Source: Chthoniobacteraceae bacterium (GTDB lineage: Bacteria; Verrucomicrobiota; Verrucomicrobiia; Chthoniobacterales; Chthoniobacteraceae). Taken from it: 64,000 nt of DNA. The stretch is taken from contig JAQGOL010000030.1 in NCBI GenBank assembly GCA_028293625.1, positions 854,566 through 918,565 of the forward strand, given 5' to 3'. A model generated the notes under the pieces. That model saw nothing but the letters and a program-made list of their open reading frames with translations. It ran no database searches and had not been told where the DNA came from. A program made the position numbers and the translations under genes. Below, piece by piece: positions 46,443 to 55,736 of the stretch (positions are counted from its first letter, which is position 1; every line of letters starts with the position of its first letter).

Positions 46443-46868
46443 TTATTCCAAGGTTTTGTCGGTTGATGGTTCGCCTGCCTCTTTGAGCACCTTGCGGATT
46501 TCCCGCAGCTCTTTTGCTGAAACTTTGCGTGTTCCCAGCGCCTGGAGCACCAGCTCGTGCACGGAGCCGCCAAAAAGCCGGTCAACCAAATCGCCCACCA
46601 TCTGGCGCTTTGTGCGCTCGGCCGGCACCGCGGGCGCGAAGAGATGTCCGCGCTCCTCTTCCTCGCGTTTGACCAGTCCTTTTTCCCGCATGATCTGCAA
46701 AAAGCGGAGCACGGTTGTATAAGCCAAAGGCTCGGCGCGCCCTGCATTCAGTGTATCAAAGACCTCGCGCACGCTGCTGCGGCCCTGGCTCCAGAGCACC
46801 CGAAGGATGGCGAGTTCGGCATCGGTTGGACGCGGCGGCTGCGAGGAAGAGAGGCTTTTACGCGGCAT
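46443..46868 (-). CDS. BlaI/MecI/CopY-family transcriptional repressor
   Basis: The 141-residue protein has a winged-helix domain (PTDAELAILRVLWSQG, VREVFDTLN, YTTVLRFLQIMREKGLVKREEEERGHLF) followed by a dimerisation helix region (LVDRLFGGSVHELVLQAL). This is the BlaI family that binds palindromic operators as a dimer and is inactivated by cleavage. It is immediately upstream of the BlaR1-like gene, as in bla/mec systems. No beta-lactamase gene is present here, so the regulated target is unknown. It very likely represses its own operon, because operator-like inverted repeats lie at 46878-46918 just before the start codon. Confidence 0.93.
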   Translation of the reverse strand: MPRKSLSSSQPPRPTDAELAILRVLWSQGRSSVREVFDTLNAGRAEPLAYTTVLRFLQIMREKGLVKREEEERGHLFAPAVPAERTKRQMVGDLVDRLFGGSVHELVLQALGTRKVSAKELREIRKVLKEAGEPSTDKTLE

Positions 46869-46877
46869 GCAACCTCC

Positions 46878-46918
46878 CTACTAAGATTCTCGTAGCTTGT
46901 CCACTAATTTCTTAGTAG
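46878..46918 (-). promoter_or_regulatory. Candidate BlaI operator pair upstream of the blaI-like gene
   Basis: CTACTAAG at 46878-46885 and its exact complement CTTAGTAG at 46911-46918 lie 10-50 nt upstream of the repressor start. Between them are a second half-site, CGTAG (46891-46895), and a perfect inverted repeat ACTAA-TTTC-TTAGT (46903-46916). BlaI-family operators are short dyads built from TACTA/TAGTA-like half-sites. The sequence supports two adjacent dyads overlapping the promoter region. Confidence 0.65.
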
Positions 46919-46940
46919 AAGCAGATGCCTGGAACGTGCT

Positions 46941-47591
46941 CTAATTAAGCCGCTGGTTGTGGCTAAGCAGCAGCACGGCAAGGGTGAGTCCCATTACCAG
47001 CAGGAAATAAGTGATAAGCAGTCCCGCGATTGCCATTCCGCGGCCCCCTAACTCCGGGTCGCGCTTCATCCGGGAAAGAGCCATGTGACCGCAAAAAAGC
47101 GCGACGATCCACGTTACAAAATTAAGGTAAGGAACAAAATTACAGAGCGCCATTACCAGCGACACAATGGCCAGGGAACTTGTGCGCGACGGGCTTGCGA
47201 TCGCATCGATTGGTTCACTTTCAGGCAAAGAGATTTCTTCTTCCTGCGCGGGATGCGGCGGCCGCGGAAGCAAATGGGAAAGCGGCGAGCGTGGCGCTTC
47301 GCCGCCGGAGTCATCGACTGGCGGGCGCCCGACAGAAAGCCCGCTCTCAAAAGTCCCCCGCAATCGTTCCCTTCGTTTTGCCAGGGCCGCTTGCCGCGGG
47401 GCCAAAGGATCGGTGCCGGCATGCTTTTCAAGAAATTCATCGAGCACCATCCAGCGGCCATCAAATTGGATTTGATGCATCCGGCTAATCTCTCCGGCGC
47501 TGAGTTTTTCTCGAATGACAGCCAGGGAAAACGGACCGGACTGGCGGCCTTTCCAGAGCAATTCAAAGCGCTGTTCGTCAGAGTTGCTCAT
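46941..47591 (-). CDS. GYF_2-DUF4190 membrane protein of the GTPase operon
   Basis: The 216-residue protein has an N-terminal GYF_2-like domain (residues about 8-60: LLWKGRQSGPFSLAVIREKLSAGEI, IQFDGRWMVLDEFL), a Pro/Ser-rich linker, and a DUF4190 membrane module with two helical segments (SLAIVSLVMALCNFVPYLNF, then GRGMAIAGLLITYFLLVMG). GYF modules usually bind Pro-rich peptides. It is the last gene of the four-gene GTPase operon; its ATG overlaps the stop of the 1,004-residue protein gene (ATGA at 47588-47591). A GYF-like stretch is also found in the GTPase itself, suggesting a shared interaction scheme. Confidence 0.78.
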   Translation of the reverse strand: MSNSDEQRFELLWKGRQSGPFSLAVIREKLSAGEISRMHQIQFDGRWMVLDEFLEKHAGTDPLAPRQAALAKRRERLRGTFESGLSVGRPPVDDSGGEAPRSPLSHLLPRPPHPAQEEEISLPESEPIDAIASPSRTSSLAIVSLVMALCNFVPYLNFVTWIVALFCGHMALSRMKRDPELGGRGMAIAGLLITYFLLVMGLTLAVLLLSHNQRLN

Positions 47592-50500
47592 GGAGCCTCA
47601 AGAATCGCGGAGTGCTGAATCGCTGAAGGGATGGCAGACCTGCCGGTTGCAGCTGGCAGGAGGGAGTCGCCGCCAAACGCAACAAACAAGATAGGCGAGA
47701 AAATCGCCGGCGGTGGCCTGGGATTTTGACCGGCTGCATCAGGGAGAATATAGCGAGTGAGTTCACCGGTACCAGCGGCGAGCACCCATAGCGATTTCTC
47801 GTTACGCGCTTCGCCGAGAACGTGCGCCTGCGCGGTGCTGTCTATAAACCCGCCAAACTGAAGACCGGATTTCAAGCCTGCGCGCACCCGCTCGCGATTT
47901 AAGCGCGCCTCGGCGAGATAGCTCCGGGTTTGCAAGCGTGCAAAAAACGCCGAGAGCTTCGAGTTAAACTGCGAACGTTTCCGCTCAAGCAACCAATCCT
48001 GGCTGCGCAACATCGCACCATCGCAAAGCCGATTAAGTTCCTCAAGATCCGCTCGAAGGCTCGCGCAATACTCAAGGCCCCATGGATAGCGCCGCACATT
48101 GATTACAACCCCCAGCTGCTGCATCAGATACCCTTTAAAGAGCGGGCTAGCGGACTTGTCGCGTAGCAACTCATCAAAGACACGAAGCAGCGGGCGCTCG
48201 AATTTCAAGCCGTCGGCGTCGGTCATGCGGTTAAGTTCCAGGCGATTCAGGCAATCAGAGCCGGCGCTCAGGCGTTTCGCACTGACCTCGCCGTCGCCAT
48301 TGACGCCAAAGCTCGAACGCTGCGAAGTGTAAGTCGTTGCCGCAAACGCAGGGGTTTCCGTTTTAAATGCCGGATCGTAGATGGCGCCGATCCATCGTGT
48401 AGTCTGCACATCCCCTGCCTGGTTGGGTCCTTCTTTTTTCAAGTCGCCACGCGAATAGAGTTCGCGCCGCTCGTTTTTCCGGCGGAAATCGACGAAAGTG
48501 ATTTCCCAGATATCGTTAAGGTAATTGTCATCGCGCAGCGCGACCAGCCTGCTGATTTCTTCAGGAAGCACATTGCTTGGAGTAAAAGCGGGACCCGATG
48601 TGTCAGCCTTGGCAGCGGCCCAACCGGACGGATCGCCCGGCAGCAACAGACTGGCCAGGAGATCGTCTGCTTTTGGAAAAGCAGCTAATAATCCGCGGGC
48701 ATTGGCTACTTCAGCACTTTCTGAAAGGCGGGATGCCTTGTATCCGGCGAGAGCCTGAAGATAACCTTCCAGTGTCGTGGCTTGAAGCACCGCTTCGTGC
48801 ACACCGGCCAGCAAGTTGAGTTCCTCACGGAAAAGCTGCGTCCGTTTGCGCAACGCAACCACCCGCGCTTGCTGTCCGGAGGGAAGCTCAAGCGCGGCAA
48901 CCGCGGATTTCATGCGGCCTTCAAGGAGTTTCAAAGCCGGTTCGATTGTTTCCAGAGCTTGCGCGACACCCTCCTTGGGCTGGTCGTAGCCGAGCTTTGT
49001 ACCGGCCAGGTTTTCCAATCCGGTCAGTTCCAGTTCGGCCTGCCCAACGAGACTTTCGCGAAGAGTCAAAAGACGCGCCTCAAAATGGGTGCGCAAGGCG
49101 AGAATCCGGCCTGACGGTTCCGAGCGCAAGCCGACGGCCACGGCTTCGATGAGCTGGCCGGTGAACTCGAGCCGGGCCGCCAATGCGACCGGATCAGCCG
49201 TCGCATCTTTTAATGTTCCTTCCAAATCGGCCAGGCGTGCCTGGATTTCCGCAAGCTTTGTTCGCTCGTCGCGTGCCCAGCGATCGGTTTCATCCATACC
49301 CGCGGCGAGCTGCGGTTTTTTTGCAAGCGCGGCGTCATTTTTTTGGATTCTGACAATCATTTTCTCCGCCGCTTCAACCTGACCCGCCGCTCGCAGCCCG
49401 GCCAACTGCGCCGCATAATCCCGGGTCCGGAATGCGCCGATAGCAAACCACGAGGCCAGCGCCAAAGCGACCAGCACCGCCGTGCCTGCCACACTCAGCC
49501 TAACTCTGCGCTGACGTTGCAATCGATCAATCTCCGCGCCCAATGCATCAACCCCAACCCGGACGCTTTGAGCAACGTTTTCGGGAATCGGATGCTGAAA
49601 ATTCTCCACTTCCTTCAGGCAACGACTGAGTTCACCACTCAAAGTTTGTGCTTCGCCGAGAGCCAGCGTCGAGCGCGTGAGCAGCCGGGAATCAACACTT
49701 TCGGCAAGACGTGAAAGTGCGCTGAGCGCGTGGCTGAAACGGGCGGCTTCATCAACTTCCGAGCGCCGGATATTAACGTAACTCTGCATCTCCGAGCACT
49801 TTTCCAGCTGTGCATCGGTAAGCGTAAAATCGTGCTCGGATTGCAGCGTCCTGAGTCTGGCGAGCAGGTCGCCAACCATGCGCCACGCACCCGCGGTCCG
49901 TTCCTCATCGAGCGCTTCAATAAGCCGGTCAGCAACCGCTATCGCTTCATTCCGCGCCGCCTTGCGCCGCATGCCGCTGGCTTGCACATACTCCGGGAGT
50001 TCAGTAAAGCGCGTCGGTTCCGCCAGCCGCTCCAGCTCGGATAAGATGGCAAAAATCGTATTCTCATCAGTCTGCGGAAGCGCGGCCCGCAGCTCCTGGA
50101 GCTTGCGCTGAAAGAGCTTGTTTTCAATCCGTGCAAGTTCAGATGCAGCGTTTGCGTCGCCGGGATTCAGCCTGGCAATTGAGCGGATGATGTGGATGGC
50201 CTTTGCGTCGTCGCGCAAGGTTATCGCGGCGCGGTAATCCTTATAGAGTGGATGGCTTGCGCTGATTCCTTTCGCATAAACCCGGTCGAGCGCCTGCACG
50301 GCTTTCGTGTCGAACCTGGGCGGCATTGTCAGTTGTTCCACCAGGCAACACGCCGACCATTCCGGAAGTTCGGCAAAACTAAGGGTGGCGATCAGATCGA
50401 GAAGGACCGGCTCGCTTTCCGCCAGTTGCAGCGCCTGATACTCGCTTCCTTTTTCAAGCATGGCCGCGCACGATTCGAGGCGCTGATTTGCCTCTTGGCA

Positions 50501-50602
50501 AAGCCGTGCATAGTCCGCGGCCAGACTTTCAAGCGGCGCGTTGTTCCAGTCGGAGGCGAGAGCTTCACGAATTTGCCTGACAAGTCTGAGGGCGGGCTGC
50601 AT
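47588..50602 (-). CDS. Large helical single-span membrane protein of the GTPase operon
   Basis: The 1,004-residue protein has no domain I can name. Residues 1-365 are almost wholly helical and rich in Leu, Glu and Arg (ALRLVRQIREALASDW, QALQLAESEPVLLDLIATLS). One TM helix lies at about 367-388 (LSVAGTAVLVALALASWFAIG), after LQRQRRVR, so the N-terminal part is predicted to be cytoplasmic. Residues 390-720 continue as coiled coil (AEIQARLADLEGTLKDATAD). The last 280 residues look more globular and include VRRYPWGLEYCASLRAD. It starts 8 nt after the stop of the GAP1-N2 gene. It could be a scaffold or effector of the GTPase pair. Confidence 0.75.
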   Translation of the reverse strand: MQPALRLVRQIREALASDWNNAPLESLAADYARLCQEANQRLESCAAMLEKGSEYQALQLAESEPVLLDLIATLSFAELPEWSACCLVEQLTMPPRFDTKAVQALDRVYAKGISASHPLYKDYRAAITLRDDAKAIHIIRSIARLNPGDANAASELARIENKLFQRKLQELRAALPQTDENTIFAILSELERLAEPTRFTELPEYVQASGMRRKAARNEAIAVADRLIEALDEERTAGAWRMVGDLLARLRTLQSEHDFTLTDAQLEKCSEMQSYVNIRRSEVDEAARFSHALSALSRLAESVDSRLLTRSTLALGEAQTLSGELSRCLKEVENFQHPIPENVAQSVRVGVDALGAEIDRLQRQRRVRLSVAGTAVLVALALASWFAIGAFRTRDYAAQLAGLRAAGQVEAAEKMIVRIQKNDAALAKKPQLAAGMDETDRWARDERTKLAEIQARLADLEGTLKDATADPVALAARLEFTGQLIEAVAVGLRSEPSGRILALRTHFEARLLTLRESLVGQAELELTGLENLAGTKLGYDQPKEGVAQALETIEPALKLLEGRMKSAVAALELPSGQQARVVALRKRTQLFREELNLLAGVHEAVLQATTLEGYLQALAGYKASRLSESAEVANARGLLAAFPKADDLLASLLLPGDPSGWAAAKADTSGPAFTPSNVLPEEISRLVALRDDNYLNDIWEITFVDFRRKNERRELYSRGDLKKEGPNQAGDVQTTRWIGAIYDPAFKTETPAFAATTYTSQRSSFGVNGDGEVSAKRLSAGSDCLNRLELNRMTDADGLKFERPLLRVFDELLRDKSASPLFKGYLMQQLGVVINVRRYPWGLEYCASLRADLEELNRLCDGAMLRSQDWLLERKRSQFNSKLSAFFARLQTRSYLAEARLNRERVRAGLKSGLQFGGFIDSTAQAHVLGEARNEKSLWVLAAGTGELTRYILPDAAGQNPRPPPAIFSPILFVAFGGDSLLPAATGRSAIPSAIQHSAILEAP

Positions 50603-50610
50603 CGAGTTTT

Positions 50611-53442
50611 TTATGGAATCCGCAGTTCGACCAGCAAAAGATCGGCGCCTCCATCCCTGGCGAAAACCTGATAGTCACCGGGCGGAACCCGTTCGCCAAC
50701 CAAAGGATGGATTTGGGAGAGTTTTGTATTCAGCGATTCGATCGTCCTCTTTGCTTCCTGAATTAACGCGGCATGGGCCACCTTGGCGTCGGTGGTTTCG
50801 GGCTGCAGGAGCGCGAGCATCTGCTGAAGTCCTTTCAGCGCCGCGCCATACGCTTTTTTTTCTTCGTTCGTCCTGAGCATCCGAATGGCGTCATCAACGG
50901 CAACCGTTGCCGATTTGATTACCTCCCCATCGATTCTGCTCGAAGTATCAGGATTTAATGCCTTCAAAGCGTCCCCAGCTTTAAACACCGGCTCGCCTCC
51001 ATTATTTAATAGGCGGGAAATCGCCAGAAGATATCCCCCGCACTTCTGCCGGGTTGAGGAATTGGCGGGAGGAAAATCACGTTTTCTGTCGACGTCATTA
51101 AACTTCGCTTCCTTTTCCACCTGCGCTGCCAGCTCCGCGAACGTGACCCGTTCATCTTTCGGCGGTTCGGCCAGTTTCTGCTCCAGCTCGGCGCGCTTCT
51201 GCTCCCATTGTACCGATTGCGCTTCAAGCGCATTTCGCGCGGAGGAAAGATCGACCGACCAGTTTATCAATGGAAGCAGATCCGAGGCTGCCTTTGTCGC
51301 GGAGCACGACGCAGGAAGCTTAATATAAAGTGGATTCCTCGGTGTCCCGGTAAATCCCAACAAGGCGGGGGCCAGTTCGAGCAGGTTGCCTTTTCGCCTG
51401 ATCCCTTCAGTGCGGGGAGGAAAGAGCGGGCCGCCGGCGGTGGCACAAATCCATAGCTGGAACAGCTCAGTGTTGCTTTGTCCTGAAATCCTGAATGGAG
51501 GCGTTAGACTTGCCGCGCCACTGCCCAAGGCGATCTCTTTTTTGGTTTCGTTTACTTCGAAGTCAGCCCCGCCTGCCACGGAACGCCGCAGTGTTCCGTT
51601 CTTATTCAGATCGATCAGTTCAATTGTTTTCGCGGCGGGATTGAGTTTCAGAAAATACTTCAGGCCGGGGCCGAGTTCCCTGATATGGAAGTTCGAAAGG
51701 CTTTCTTTTCCCTTTAGGAAGTAGAGAGGCACTTGCAGACGAGCTTCGGGCTTTTCTTCCGGAGGCGGAAGCTCCGCCGTGGCTGGCAGCGGCGTCGGCG
51801 TTGGACCCGCGGTTTTTATCCTGCTTTTATCGCGCAGGATCTGCTTGATCGTTTTGATGGTTTGCAACGCCTGAGTGTCGGTGAGCTTTGCGGCCACGCT
51901 CTCGACCGCGCGTTCAAACGCCGCTCCCTCCGGCGGTGGCAACCGCTGCTCAAGCGTCGCAAGCAAAGCCGCCGCCTGTTGCCGATCCGCATTGAGCTGG
52001 AGCTCCTGCACCAGGCGTTGGAGCGGTTTTTTTAACAGAAGCAGTTTTGAGATCTCATCGCGGCGCTCATCCATGCCGCGCACTTGTGCAGCGGTATCGC
52101 GCGACTGATCGAAGCCGGACGGCAGATGGGAAAGCTGCCGCGCGTGTTTGATGGTTTCGCGCAACTCCCCAAGTTCTTCGGGCAGCTGCGCGCCGCCGCG
52201 GTGTTCGAGCACTTCGAGTTCAGCTGCGGTTTCCTCGGAATCGAGCCCCGCAACGCTTCCCTCCAACAACTTCCTAGTCAGGCTGGTTGAAGCGGTTGCA
52301 AGCCGCAGAGCGTAGGAGGCATCGGGGCCGGGAACCAATGCCGCCGCCATGCCCAGGCACGCGTCGTTGGGAAAATAGCCGCTGCTCATGAAGATGGCGG
52401 CCACTTCCTTGCGGGCATTCCGGCGTTGAACCCACGGCTTTACAAAGAGCAATCCGATCACCAGAACGGCGCACAAACCAATCAGAGTTGCCGCCAGGAG
52501 CCATCGTGTGCGTCGATTGCGCGGCATCCGCTCATCACCTCGTCCATTTTCAACCGGCTCGCGGATTGTCCCTTCCGGACGCTGAGGCATTGCGCCAGGG
52601 GTTGTAGCGGGCGCCGCCTCCCGGCCTGCGATCCTGGATGGAGTCAGCGACGCATTCTGGCGGACCGGATTGGCGTTTGCCGGGACAACCCCCTCAATGC
52701 TCGGCAGGCTATCCGGGGAAGCCAGATTGAGGATTGGCCGGCCCGAGGTTTCAATTTGAGAACGCAGGGACGAGCGTTCCTCGATGCCTATCCATCGAAA
52801 ATCGCCGGGTTCATCACTGGGCTGAAGCGATGTCGTAAACGAGGTTTGCCAGAGCCGCTCAGGCATCAGCCGCAGCGACTCGGCAAATAACGCGCGAAGA
52901 TCGATCCCATCGGGCTGGATGATATAAGCACCACGGCTCGCGTCGCCTGATGCGAGAAGCCACGCGTGATTGGCGTTGCCGGCAATTTGCGCCCACCCGG
53001 CTCCAGTCGATTGAGGGCGGATCGCAGCAAGCGACACTTCCTCCGCGGTTTCAAAATAGCGCGGCGCCTCGTTCCAGGAGGCGGCCCACTTCATCGCAAG
53101 CAATACATCGGCCGGCGACGGGCCATTCGCGCCAAGCTGGGCGATCTCTCGCGGATCGGCGATTAAATGATGCGCAATATGATTGGTGCGTCCCGTGTAA
53201 TCGGCACCGGCGTCGCGAATCGCACTCAGAACAGGATAACGCGCGCCTGCCACGGTGATCAGCCGGTAACAAAAAATCACGCGCCCGGCATCGGCTCCCG
53301 GAAGGCGGGAAAACTGGCTGGCGCGCTCGATTGCCGAGACGAGCAGCGGGCTGATCGCGCGATGCCGCGCCACGGTTCCAAAGCCCGAGCGACCTGCCTC
53401 AAGGGAGCGCGGCGCGCTGGTGTAAATGAGTTGCCAAGCCAT
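50611..53442 (-). CDS. GAP1-N2 domain protein with membrane anchor (GTPase-associated)
   Basis: The 943-residue protein begins with a GAP1-N2 domain (residues about 1-160): MAWQLIYTSAPRSLEAG, FGTVARHRAISPLLVSAIER, YTGRTNHIAHHLIADPRE. GAP1 (GTPase-associated protein 1) domains are known from comparative genomics as partners of bacterial double-GTPase (DO-GTPase) proteins. Residues 160-300 complete the cytoplasmic part and include a Pro-rich stretch. A TM helix follows at about 314-334, then a long helical and beta region of 600 residues (for example LSQIHPLVGERVPPGDYQVF near the end). It starts 3 nt after the GTPase stop. No enzymatic motif is recognised. Confidence 0.82.
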   Translation of the reverse strand: MAWQLIYTSAPRSLEAGRSGFGTVARHRAISPLLVSAIERASQFSRLPGADAGRVIFCYRLITVAGARYPVLSAIRDAGADYTGRTNHIAHHLIADPREIAQLGANGPSPADVLLAMKWAASWNEAPRYFETAEEVSLAAIRPQSTGAGWAQIAGNANHAWLLASGDASRGAYIIQPDGIDLRALFAESLRLMPERLWQTSFTTSLQPSDEPGDFRWIGIEERSSLRSQIETSGRPILNLASPDSLPSIEGVVPANANPVRQNASLTPSRIAGREAAPATTPGAMPQRPEGTIREPVENGRGDERMPRNRRTRWLLAATLIGLCAVLVIGLLFVKPWVQRRNARKEVAAIFMSSGYFPNDACLGMAAALVPGPDASYALRLATASTSLTRKLLEGSVAGLDSEETAAELEVLEHRGGAQLPEELGELRETIKHARQLSHLPSGFDQSRDTAAQVRGMDERRDEISKLLLLKKPLQRLVQELQLNADRQQAAALLATLEQRLPPPEGAAFERAVESVAAKLTDTQALQTIKTIKQILRDKSRIKTAGPTPTPLPATAELPPPEEKPEARLQVPLYFLKGKESLSNFHIRELGPGLKYFLKLNPAAKTIELIDLNKNGTLRRSVAGGADFEVNETKKEIALGSGAASLTPPFRISGQSNTELFQLWICATAGGPLFPPRTEGIRRKGNLLELAPALLGFTGTPRNPLYIKLPASCSATKAASDLLPLINWSVDLSSARNALEAQSVQWEQKRAELEQKLAEPPKDERVTFAELAAQVEKEAKFNDVDRKRDFPPANSSTRQKCGGYLLAISRLLNNGGEPVFKAGDALKALNPDTSSRIDGEVIKSATVAVDDAIRMLRTNEEKKAYGAALKGLQQMLALLQPETTDAKVAHAALIQEAKRTIESLNTKLSQIHPLVGERVPPGDYQVFARDGGADLLLVELRIP

Positions 53443-53445
53443 TTT

Positions 53446-55209
53446 TCAATCGGTTTCAGCGCTTGGCACCACACCCGGTGCGACCCGGGAGAGCACCCAG
53501 AAGGTCGGGATCTCGACATGCTGGGGATTGAGCCGCTGCGGATCGGGACCAATCAACGTGACGCCGCGCGCATCGGTAAATTCCACCGGCGAACAACCGA
53601 GCGGACTGGCGGCAAAATACATGACGTCGGAGGAAACCGCCTCGGCGTTGGCGGCAATGGCCGGGCAGATTTCAATCAACAACGCCCGCACACGGGCCGA
53701 GTTCCGGGCGACGATCGAGTGATCGAGCCGCCCATCGCGTACCGGCGACTCGATCGGTTCCCCGCCGAGCAGATGCAGCCATGTATCCGACTTGCCGACG
53801 ATGACGGCAAAAGGAGTAGCAATCTTTTGACGCGCATCGAGTCCGAGCAGGCTCTTAATTCGCACCTCGGTTTCAGCGAGAATAATATCCTGCTGATCGA
53901 GGCGGCGGGAATCGACTTGTGGATCGCGCAGACCCGTCAGCCGTTTTTTGAACTCCTCGTTGTGCAGTGGATCAAAAAGGAAAAAAATGCCTGATGCCGC
54001 GGCGATATGCTGGGCGCCAGGCGAGTCGGCACTGTTGCGCGTCGGCTCAAAATGCTCGCCGGCATTGTCGTAAAAGACGACCGAAAAATCGTCTCCCTGA
54101 TCGCGCGGATTGGAGAGGTTGAAGATGAACGGTTTTGGCAGCGGCACCTTTCGCCCAAGGCGCGGCAAGGTTTCATACATTGCTCCCTCAAGCTCCGTCT
54201 TGGCCAGATACGCATCCTCGGGAGTGGCTGCGGAAAAGAGCTGCGTTTTCATCTGATTAAGGATGACGTTGGCGCTTGGATCCGCGTCGCGGAAGGTGAT
54301 GCCGAAATTTTTAAAGAGCGCGCTTTGAAGCACTTTGACGAGGACGCTCAGGTAATACGATTTTCCCGAGGAAGGCGCGCCGACGATCGAGAAGATCAGG
54401 TGCGGCATGTCGAGGAAACCTTGCGGCAGTTTTCGGCGGCAATGCGGGCAGGCAAGATCGGGAGCCGGAATGTTCATGGCATCGAGCGCCTGGCCGCGAT
54501 CGGTAAACCGCGTGGCGTGGAACCGCTGGAGATGTTCTTCGCCAAGAATCGGATCGCCCCGCAGCGAGGCATGAACGGCAATATTCATCGCATCGCCACG
54601 ATCGAACTTCAGCCAGCAAACCGGGCACGTGAACTCGCCATACTCGATATCAATCTCTGTTGGCTCTTCCTCCCTGGGACCGTCGGAGAGCGCCGGCGTG
54701 GAACGCGGCAGCCATGGCAGGATTTGTTCGGCGTAAAAGCCCATGGTGGTGAGGCCGCGGCAGAGCACCACCACGTCGTCCAACGGAGCCGGGAACCGCT
54801 CAAGCTCCTCCGCGAGAACCGGGAAGTCGATCGGCCCGTATTTTTGCGACTCGGACTTCTTGAAAATAAACCACTCGGAGTGATTCATCCGGCCCAGCCA
54901 CTCGCGCGCATTGCCGGATTCGTGCAGCGCAAAAAGATGACCGTCGATGGAGAGGGTGTGATCGGTATCGGAAGCCAGTTCGCCGCCCGCATCGGCCAGA
55001 CCATCGAGAAGCACGGATCCATTGGCCGCAAGCAGGTGGAATGCACGCCCTTTGCGTTCAATCACGCAGTGCTCTTCCGCCACCGAATAGTCGTCAATGC
55101 GCCAGTCGCAATCGGGTCCGCTCCCAATCGTAAACGGCGTCTTGTCCACCATCCGATGCGCTCCCGATATGCAATCGAACAAAACCAGTGTTGGCGCAAA
55201 AATCCCCAT
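53446..55209 (-). CDS. FHA-GYF-like-zinc-ribbon TRAFAC-type GTPase (DO-GTPase2-like)
   Basis: The 587-residue protein has a forkhead-associated domain at about 8-95 (FTIGSGPDCDWRIDDYSVAE, EHCVIERKG; Ser replaces the usual Arg). A GYF-like segment lies at 112-165 (WFIFKKSESQKYGPIDFPVL). A zinc ribbon is split between CPVC (about 195) and CPHC (about 254). The GTPase has a P-loop GAPSSGKS at 277-284, the G3 motif VVFYDNAGE at 378-386, a G4-like VIVGKSD at about 469-475 and a G5-like FAASPLG. FHA domains read phosphothreonine, so a kinase may control it. It heads the four-gene operon. The ATG at 55209 is the only start that includes the full FHA domain. Confidence 0.83.
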   Translation of the reverse strand: MGIFAPTLVLFDCISGAHRMVDKTPFTIGSGPDCDWRIDDYSVAEEHCVIERKGRAFHLLAANGSVLLDGLADAGGELASDTDHTLSIDGHLFALHESGNAREWLGRMNHSEWFIFKKSESQKYGPIDFPVLAEELERFPAPLDDVVVLCRGLTTMGFYAEQILPWLPRSTPALSDGPREEEPTEIDIEYGEFTCPVCWLKFDRGDAMNIAVHASLRGDPILGEEHLQRFHATRFTDRGQALDAMNIPAPDLACPHCRRKLPQGFLDMPHLIFSIVGAPSSGKSYYLSVLVKVLQSALFKNFGITFRDADPSANVILNQMKTQLFSAATPEDAYLAKTELEGAMYETLPRLGRKVPLPKPFIFNLSNPRDQGDDFSVVFYDNAGEHFEPTRNSADSPGAQHIAAASGIFFLFDPLHNEEFKKRLTGLRDPQVDSRRLDQQDIILAETEVRIKSLLGLDARQKIATPFAVIVGKSDTWLHLLGGEPIESPVRDGRLDHSIVARNSARVRALLIEICPAIAANAEAVSSDVMYFAASPLGCSPVEFTDARGVTLIGPDPQRLNPQHVEIPTFWVLSRVAPGVVPSAETD

Positions 55210-55354
55210 AAGTCAGGGGTGATGGGAGGAGATCATCGGGGAGTGCCTCAGATTTGCACCACTCGCGTGCCGCGCCAAGAGAGAAAACGGCCGTATCTCA
55301 TACGCGGCCCGGTATCATCCGGACCGCGGGCGATTTTCCCGAACCGCTCTTCTT

Positions 55355-55684
55355 TTACAGGGTATAAAACGCCTGAATCGTCACCGCACCGGCACAAGCC
55401 GCCGCGGCAATCAGAAGGCAGGCCGGGGTGCGGAACTCTTTTTCGCGCCGGCTGCGCAACCACGTCCCCAGGGCGCGCCCGCCGATGATCATGGTGACAA
55501 AAAACGCAAGCATCACGGTCCACTCCAGATTGATACCGGCATAGGCATGACGCGCGCCAAAAAGCAGGGCTAAACTGGCAAAAGCCGTATTGGCCCAGAC
55601 CGACTTGTTGCCGGTATGAATCCCCGCGAGGCTGCCCAAGACGAGCACGGCCAGGGAAGCGATCAGAAATAATAGAGTAAGCAT
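55355..55684 (-). CDS. Small four-helix membrane protein, unknown function
   Basis: The 109-residue protein has four hydrophobic segments (LLFLIASLAVLVLGSLAG, ANTAFASLALLFGARHAYAG, WTVMLAFFVTMIIGGRALG, ACLLIAAAACAGAVTIQAF) with small-residue and Gly-rich helices. The Gly-rich packing resembles small transmembrane families such as TMEM14, but the match is weak, so I leave it unnamed. It sits 145 bp upstream of the FHA-GTPase gene on the same strand. An imperfect hairpin at 55289-55309 in the spacer makes co-transcription uncertain. It lies 52 bp downstream of the amt stop on the same strand as amt. Confidence 0.6.
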   Translation of the reverse strand: MLTLLFLIASLAVLVLGSLAGIHTGNKSVWANTAFASLALLFGARHAYAGINLEWTVMLAFFVTMIIGGRALGTWLRSRREKEFRTPACLLIAAAACAGAVTIQAFYTL

Positions 55685-55736
55685 TCGAAAAGGAAGGCGG
55701 CCGCTGAGAGCAGCCGGACCGGGCCCTCGGGTTTGA

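Noticed and set aside
54007-55488. A 493-codon open frame on the plus strand opposite the FHA-GTPase gene
   Set aside because: It is antisense to a protein with clear FHA and P-loop motifs; its own translation is Arg/His-rich, has no domain, and arises from GC-rich codon structure.
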